Positions 58,597 through 64,000 of a stretch of 64,000 nucleotides of DNA are shown piece after piece. The position numbers and the translations under genes were made by a program. The notes under the pieces were generated by a model. That model saw only the letters and a list, made by a program, of their open reading frames with translations. It made no database searches and was not told the origin of the DNA. This stretch comes from Punica granatum (lineage: Eukaryota; Streptophyta; Magnoliopsida; Myrtales; Lythraceae). The stretch's first letter is position 1. Every line of letters begins with the position of its first letter. The stretch covers positions 28,318,001 through 28,382,000 of the forward strand of contig NC_045131.1 of assembly GCF_007655135.1 (NCBI RefSeq), written 5' to 3'.

Positions 58597-60010
58597 CTAC
58601 TCATCATCATCATCTGCATAATCCTCGTCCTCCCCCTCGCCATGGGCTCTATCTCTACAAGGTTGCTTCCCCCTAGAGGTATCAGGAATGGATTTTCCCG
58701 TTTGTTCTACCACGCAACTTGCAATAAATTTCAAAAGCTTTTGATGCTCTTGAAATTGCGACTCCAAAGTGCTCAATTTAGTAGTCACTTCCTGGTAACG
58801 TTTGTCACTTATCCTCGCCGTGCTAGATGGGACACAATCAATAGGTACTGAGCTACTAGAATCAGGATGATACCGGTTAATCCCATGTGCACGTCCCTTC
58901 TTACTCGTCTCGACCATCTCCGCCCAAAGCTTGGTTGCATCATCATTAGAAAGACTGGGGCCAATAGACTGGGACATCTAAGTGAACTTCTCCTAGTAAG
59001 ATAATGAAAAAAAAGATATCCACATATCAATAACATTCAATAACTAACAAGCCAAAGTTCTTGTTAAGTATTAAAAAATAAGTCCTTTCAATCTTAATTA
59101 GAACTTACCACATTCTCTTGTGCATACGAGATAACCCAAGTACCATCCTTCTTTTGATGGTTTTTTTCGTAGATGTCCAAGAGAGTGACATGTCTTGGTT
59201 CTTTCTTCGACTGCAAAAAAAAAGATGAATTCATGAACAATGCTCGGTTAAACCATATATTGAATTGTTGAAAATGTTAATAATTACAAGTCAAGTTCCA
59301 CAAAAAAAAAATTTCAATGATGATGACAAGCATCTTGGCTTACCATTTGGCAAGGGTACCCATCGAGTTTGATCCTCCGGCATGGACAGATGCTCTAACG
59401 TTTGAATTTCTATTCATCTTATTCGCCTTAGAAATCTTCTAAATATCTTGCTTCTCCCGGTGTGAATGGAGCTTCGCCAAATGAGCATCCCGAAAGAAAT
59501 CAAGCGGCTTACCTTGTATCTAGTGCTTGTGATATATATTTGATAATCGCTCACTCGCTTTCGACGTGAAGGCCTTCATCATATAATTCTCCCACCTTGG
59601 ATTCCAAAAACACGTTTTCTGCATAATGAAAAAAATATTTAGCACATTAGTGTATAGATATTTATCAATGAAATGCAAACGATATATGTATATAAAGTCA
59701 TCACTATCATCTCTTACTCTTGGAATAGCATGAAATGGTCTGCCTTAGTGATTTGACCGAATGAATAGATCGGGTGGCCGAGTTGATAGAATTGGTTGAT
59801 GTGACCATGTAAAACGGTCACAACCCATTCCGCACCCTTGTGCGAATCAATAAACCTGCATGGATAAAATTAGTAATTACTCAGTGTCGTTTACACTAAT
59901 CAACGCTTATAATCCACGTGTATATTTAGTAGAACATAATTAGGGAGAGTTGGGATACCTTGGATTAGCCCAAACTGTTGTGCACAATATTACGGGCAAG
60001 ACATTTCCAC
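58597..60010 (-). pseudogene. Plant transposase-24 (Ptta/En/Spm-type) gene, decayed
   Basis: Minus-strand exon-like blocks separated by GT-AG-like borders. In translation order: about 60010-59955 (ends VWANPR); 59855-59718 (WVVTVLHGHINQFYQLGHP); 59618-59344 (NPRWENYMMKAFTSKASE, then KASVHAGGS-type text), with two in-frame TAG codons; 59210-59109 (EPRHVTLLDIYEKN, DGTWVISYAQENV); 58977-58597 (LWAEMVETSKKGRAHGIN, a glutamine-rich coiled-coil-like stretch, acidic end EDEDYADDDDE). The EP..LxxIxE..H.K.DGTxV block followed by a short coiled coil is the pattern of the plant transposase family carried by CACTA elements. The stops and a doubtful exon phase make it non-functional. The family call is from pattern memory and moderately sure. 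Confidence 0.65.
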
Positions 60011-60199
60011 ATCCATGGTTGATCAATCATAATTGGGGAGAAAGAGGCTACGAGCTACCATATATTGTTTCCAAACTTCAAATAGTTCGGCTCCTCGAGC
60101 TGCAGCCTCTTCAGAAGTAAAGTTGGCAGTTACCTACCACGGGCTAACTGTCCTCTTCCTTAGTAGAAAGAAGTTGATTCTGCCCTTGAGATTGAGGAA

Positions 60200-61260
60200 G
60201 TGCTCGAGGGCAGTATCAAAGGAAGTCTGAGAAAAGGGCAGACCTTAAAATTTCAGGCCATAGCATGGTAGGTTCTAGCTTGCCTCGGCTGATAAGTCTC
60301 TCCCAATCCACAGGTTGGGGAAGTATATGTATGCCTAGAGTTGTAGCAGCCACATAGGACCTCCAGGCTTGTGGAAAGGGTCTTTGGCAATAGTTGCGCA
60401 ACCCTATAAGTAGCTGAGCAGGAGAGGAGCTAGAGCCAACCTATGGGCTGCAGTTAGCTTATGAACCAGCAGGCAGCAGCACTACTTCCTTGACTATATT
60501 GCCACCAACCCTTAACCTGATGAAATTGTGGAACAGTAGGTACCAAAAAGCTAGGTGTTCCCATTCGGTTGGTTCCACACCGTCAGCCTTCTTCTCGTCT
60601 TTAATGAGAGTGACGAGGGAGTCCCACTATGGAAATTTGCCTTTCTCGAATTCTAACCCTCTCTCCATCTTGAGCTCCAAAGAATGGCTCAGGTCTATTG
60701 GCTTTCTAAGCATAGGAAGGCCAGTGAGGTAGGTGAGGTCTAGGAGGGTAATGGTAAGTGTGCCATCGTAGAGGGCAAAGGCGTTGATAGCCCTATCTCA
60801 GAAGGTGAGCAACGCGGGGCGCAGTCCACAATCCATGACGGGGGGGTTAAGGGTCATCTGAATGAAGGCGTATACGCCTTGATCCTTCCACCGATGATTA
60901 AACTTCCCCTCTAGCCAGCTGACCCAGCTCTACTATCCATCGAAGCTATGGGACCATAATTTCTGAGGCACAGGCACCCAGTTGGCCTAGTTAGGCTTGT
61001 CTTCAGCAAAATAGATGCTCTCGAGGTGTAAGGGCTGGATCTTTTCAACCTCAGTGGACGGGGTAGAGGGGAAGAAAGGACCAAGTACTCTCAGGTGCAA
61101 GGCTGAGGATGGGTCCTCCACAAGCCCTTGCACCTTGAGAGCTCATAAAGGTCAACGCCTTGTATTGACATCTTGAGATAAACCAAAAATGATAATCCAG
61201 GGGTCGAGCTCGAAAATCAAAGCAATCATCAAGCATGATATCCGGGCTATACTTTAACTA
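60200..61260 (-). pseudogene. Plant-mobile-domain-like fragment, decayed
   Basis: Minus-strand translation gives AFALYDGTLTITLLDLTYLTGLPM (about 60780-60710), then EWEHLAFWYLLFHNFI (about 60570-60520) and RNYCQRPFPQAWRSYVAA (about 60400-60345), separated by stops. The pattern of a TLTITLLDL.YLTGLP strand pair followed by HLAFWYLLF resembles the plant mobile domain (aminotransferase-like, PMD) shared by host MAIN/MAIL proteins and several transposons. It adjoins the transposase-24-like exons on the same strand, so it may belong to the same transposon or to an insertion in it. The fragment cannot encode a protein. Confidence 0.5.
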
Positions 61261-63004
61261 TCCTAACAACTCGGCTAAAAGCACAAGGTGTGCAAGGCAA
61301 GTTCCCGGCTATGAAACCCTAGAGGGCTGAGTTTAAGATGCGAGCATGAAACATGAGTCCATGCGTGAGGAAAAGAAAATATTACCTAGAGGAAGCTTGA
61401 TTGGAGGGCTCAGAGAAGAGAAGGACTTGCGGCTGAAAACCCTGGAGCCCGAGGGCAAGACCTGGGCTTGGAAGGCGGAGACGAGAATGATGATCGCGTT
61501 TTCTTTGTCAGATCATCGCTGAGGTCTTAAGCATCGAACTAGCGGTGGCGTGGCAGTAGGTCCAATGTTAGAGAGGCTGGAATAGAGGGGAGAGCTTGTA
61601 CGGAAATAGAGAGAGCTAGAGAGAGGTTGCAGCCAAGAATGGAGTAGAGAGAGAGGGAAAGTTTATTTTTGAGTTAACAAAGAAGAGAGTAAAGAGGAAG
61701 TCGGTTGGGATTCTTAAATGAAGTTAGGCCCCCGACAATGGGCTTAGCTGAACCTGATCCAGCCTAGAAATGAGGCCCGCTAATGATTTTTTAAGCCGTA
61801 ACAACTATATTTAGCCGTGTGGTTAATTATTTTTCCTAACCTAGAAATTAATTTCCAAGGTTTGGTATCAAGCCATGCTCATTTTTGCGTGTCAAGCCGT
61901 GCTTGACTTTCTCTTGCTTGGCTAGATACTCGGTGGGTACCTTTTACATTCGTTTTTCGCACCTAGCACCCATTACAAGTTAGTGACGGACGTGATGACT
62001 TAGTGAGCTCAATTGGTCGAACTTGGATTCATTTTAGGCCCATGACTCGACATTTTTCAAGAGGCCCACGTGTAGATGTGATCCATGATCGGAGGCTGAC
62101 GCAGTGTACACGCAAGTAACCTATCACAAACCCGTTGATTCGCGCACGAATACCGGAACTACGACCTTTTATCACCTGTTGATTCTACGAATATCAAGAA
62201 TAGGCATCAACTCGAATCGACTCCGAGATTGGACAAAGCACGAAAGCTCTAAATTTTATTCACTAATGAAAAAGACAACTGATTCAACCCTAGAGCTTAC
62301 ACGAAACTTAAATAGGGTTTAAGAAAACCTAAATTGTATAAAAAGAATTAAACTTTTCTAAAATTGCAAAAACACCCTAATTAACATAACATTGCCTGTT
62401 TGAAGCCCTAAACGATGAAATTTGCCTTAAATATCGAAAAATCACAGCAAAGCGGTGAGTTTTGCTCTGGAGGCCGTTTCCTTCGAAATAGAGTCGTCAG
62501 AACTTATTTTTCTCCAGATACTGACTTGCCAGGTCTTCTGCCACATCAGAGGCTTGAAGGCCCTACTCGAGGATCCACGACATCACCTGACTTGGACAGC
62601 CATTGGCGAGTCTGGGATTCAAGGAAAAAGTCGTGGAGGCAGCTAGCTTGGCTGATTAGTTCATTCAGTTGTGAGCATGACAGCTAGCTCTATCAAGGGA
62701 AGAGTTTTGATTCTTTCCAAAACAATACCAACGCACGAATCTAAACACTAAAGAGGTACGTTACTCTAAGAATGGTTTTATCAAGTCAAGGCTTCCGAAC
62801 TTAAGGCTCTTCTTTTCGGCTACCTTGTAGTCGAGACCCGCCAACACGGACCTTCCGGGGACCATGATCCTATCCTTCCATGAGCGGCTTTAAGGCCGTG
62901 ACTTCACTTTGGGCTGCCTCTAGCTGGATCCGTCCACAAGGTGGTGTTCCACGGGGTTACGGCTTCCTAGCCGAAGCTCATCCTTTTCGACTTCCATAGC
63001 CGAG
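61261..63004. other. Spacer; no gene seen
   Basis: 61400-61680 is GA-rich (AGAGAGAG-type). Short plus-strand frames at 62104-62322 and 62415-62687 have no recognisable family. The stretch ends at an abrupt boundary, after which copia sequence begins at 63005. Confidence 0.4.
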
Positions 63005-64000
63005 ATAGGAAGGCGATGAGTGTGATTCGTCTATCGCTGTCGCGGAACGTGGCGTTTCATACAGCGAAGGAGAAAACCACCAAAGGTATACTGAAGGTTT
63101 TAGCTGATATGTACGAAAAGCCATCAGCGACGAACAAGGTTCATCTGATGCAGCGGCTGTTTAACCTAAAGATGTCGGAGAGTACTGCTGTTGCCAAACA
63201 TCTGAATGAGTTCAATTTGATAACGGCTCAATTGACCTCAGTTGCTATTGATTTTGATGATGAAGTAAGACCCCTAATTTTATTGTCGTCTCTACCAGAA
63301 AGTTGGAGCGGAACGGTCACAGCTGTTAGTGCTTCAGCGGGGAAGGCGAAATTAAAGTTTGATGAAGTTCGAGATCTGATAATTAGTGAAGAAATTCGCA
63401 GAAAAGAATCAGGGAAAACTTCGGGATCAGCTTTGAGTACAGAAAATAGAGGCAGATCAGAATCAGGGAATTCGCATCGAGGCAGATCGAAGTCGAGAAG
63501 TAAATCTAAGTCAGGACAAGACAAAAGTTCAATTGAATGCTGGAATTGTAAGAAACGTGGTCATTACAAGAATCAGTGTAAGGCACCGAGAAAGGAAAGG
63601 AAAGACGACAACTCAGCAAACGTGGCAACAGAGGAGATTAGTGACGCACTGATCTTGAGTGTCAGCAGACCGTTGGAATCGTGGGTTTTGGATTCTGGAG
63701 CATCGTTTCATTCTTGCCCTAATGCCGATATTATGGAGAATTATACTTCTGGTAATTTTGGTAAGGTTTATCTTGCTGATGATGAGCCTTTGGAGATCGC
63801 AGGGAAGGGAGATGTTCGGATTAAAACACTGAATGGACTCGTATGGCAGTTGCGTGGTGTAAGGCACATTCCTGGTTTGAAGAGGAATCTGATTTCTGTA
63901 GGGCAGCTGGATGACGAGGGTTATGACCTGTCCTTTGGCTCTAGTTCCTGGAAAATAATCAAAGGGGCCATGGTGGTGGCTCGAGGCAAGAAGGAGGGTA
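63005..64000 (+). mobile_element. Second copy of nested copia family, 5'-truncated
   Basis: 63005-64000 aligns base for base with 4485-5480 of the nested copia element with no indel over 996 bp and only scattered substitutions. It covers the C-terminal gag, the zinc knuckle (CWNCKKRGHYKNQC, about 63537-63578), protease (WVLDSGAS) and the start of the pre-integrase region, and runs off the window. The frame stays open from 63005 to 64000: the stops at 4958 and 5021 in the other copy are CGA (63478) and TGG (63541) here. The LTR, primer site and first roughly 50 gag codons are missing, because the match starts abruptly after unrelated sequence. Confidence 0.92.

Overview
The window is nuclear DNA of a flowering plant, most likely a eudicot. 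It carries spliced genes with GT-AG introns, plant LTR retrotransposons primed by initiator-tRNA-Met-type sites, CACTA- and hAT-like DNA transposon remnants, several MITE/foldback elements and AT-rich spacer with (TA)n and (TTA)n microsatellites. I cannot fix the species from the sequence.

Only three loci look like intact host genes. All are plus-strand paralogues encoding G-type lectin S-receptor-like serine/threonine kinases: 10916-14159, 15675-18999 and 50982-54269. Each has the same eight-exon structure, and splicing by hand gives uninterrupted proteins of 834, 838 and 834 residues: signal peptide, bulb-type lectin, S-locus glycoprotein, PAN, transmembrane segment, kinase, short C-terminal tail. 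Genes 1 and 2 are adjacent. Gene 3 lies 32 kb away, behind transposon-rich DNA. Upstream sequence shared by genes 1 and 3 shows that gene 3's 5' flank was split by later insertions.

Layout. 1-4038: a decayed mosaic, Ty3/gypsy-type gag joined to Ty1/copia integrase, RT and RNase H. 4039-8420: a second copia element nested in the first, bounded by a CTTGG target duplication, in one reading frame with seven stop codons. 8421-10915: decayed spacer. 10916-18999: receptor kinases 1 and 2. 19565-23125: a rearranged Ty3/gypsy element with a complete LTR and gag-protease on the minus strand and a 593-bp inverted partial LTR at its other end. 23126-29900: AT-rich spacer with diverged tandem repeats and MITE-like segments. 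30411-32335: an SnRK1 (KIN10-type) exon fragment abutting a truncated copia element. 32336-39200: spacer, a hAT-like non-autonomous element and another TIR element. 40023-44907: a young minus-strand copia element with 170-bp LTRs differing at one base and a GTTTT target duplication. 46669-50545: foldback and TIR elements. 50982-54269: receptor kinase 3. 54270-57941: AT-rich spacer. 57942-61300: a putative CACTA terminus, a decayed plant transposase-24-type gene and a decayed plant-mobile-domain-like sequence. 63005-64000: the 5'-truncated start of a second copy of the 4039-8420 copia family, open to the window end.

The three kinases are membrane receptors of a class linked to defence and self-recognition. 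The rest is largely repeat history. The most useful leads are the possible intron-gain signature inside the lectin domain of all three kinases, upstream ATGs just before all three start codons, several long inverted repeats able to form hairpin RNA, and transposon stop codons concentrated at sites expected from loss of methylated cytosines.
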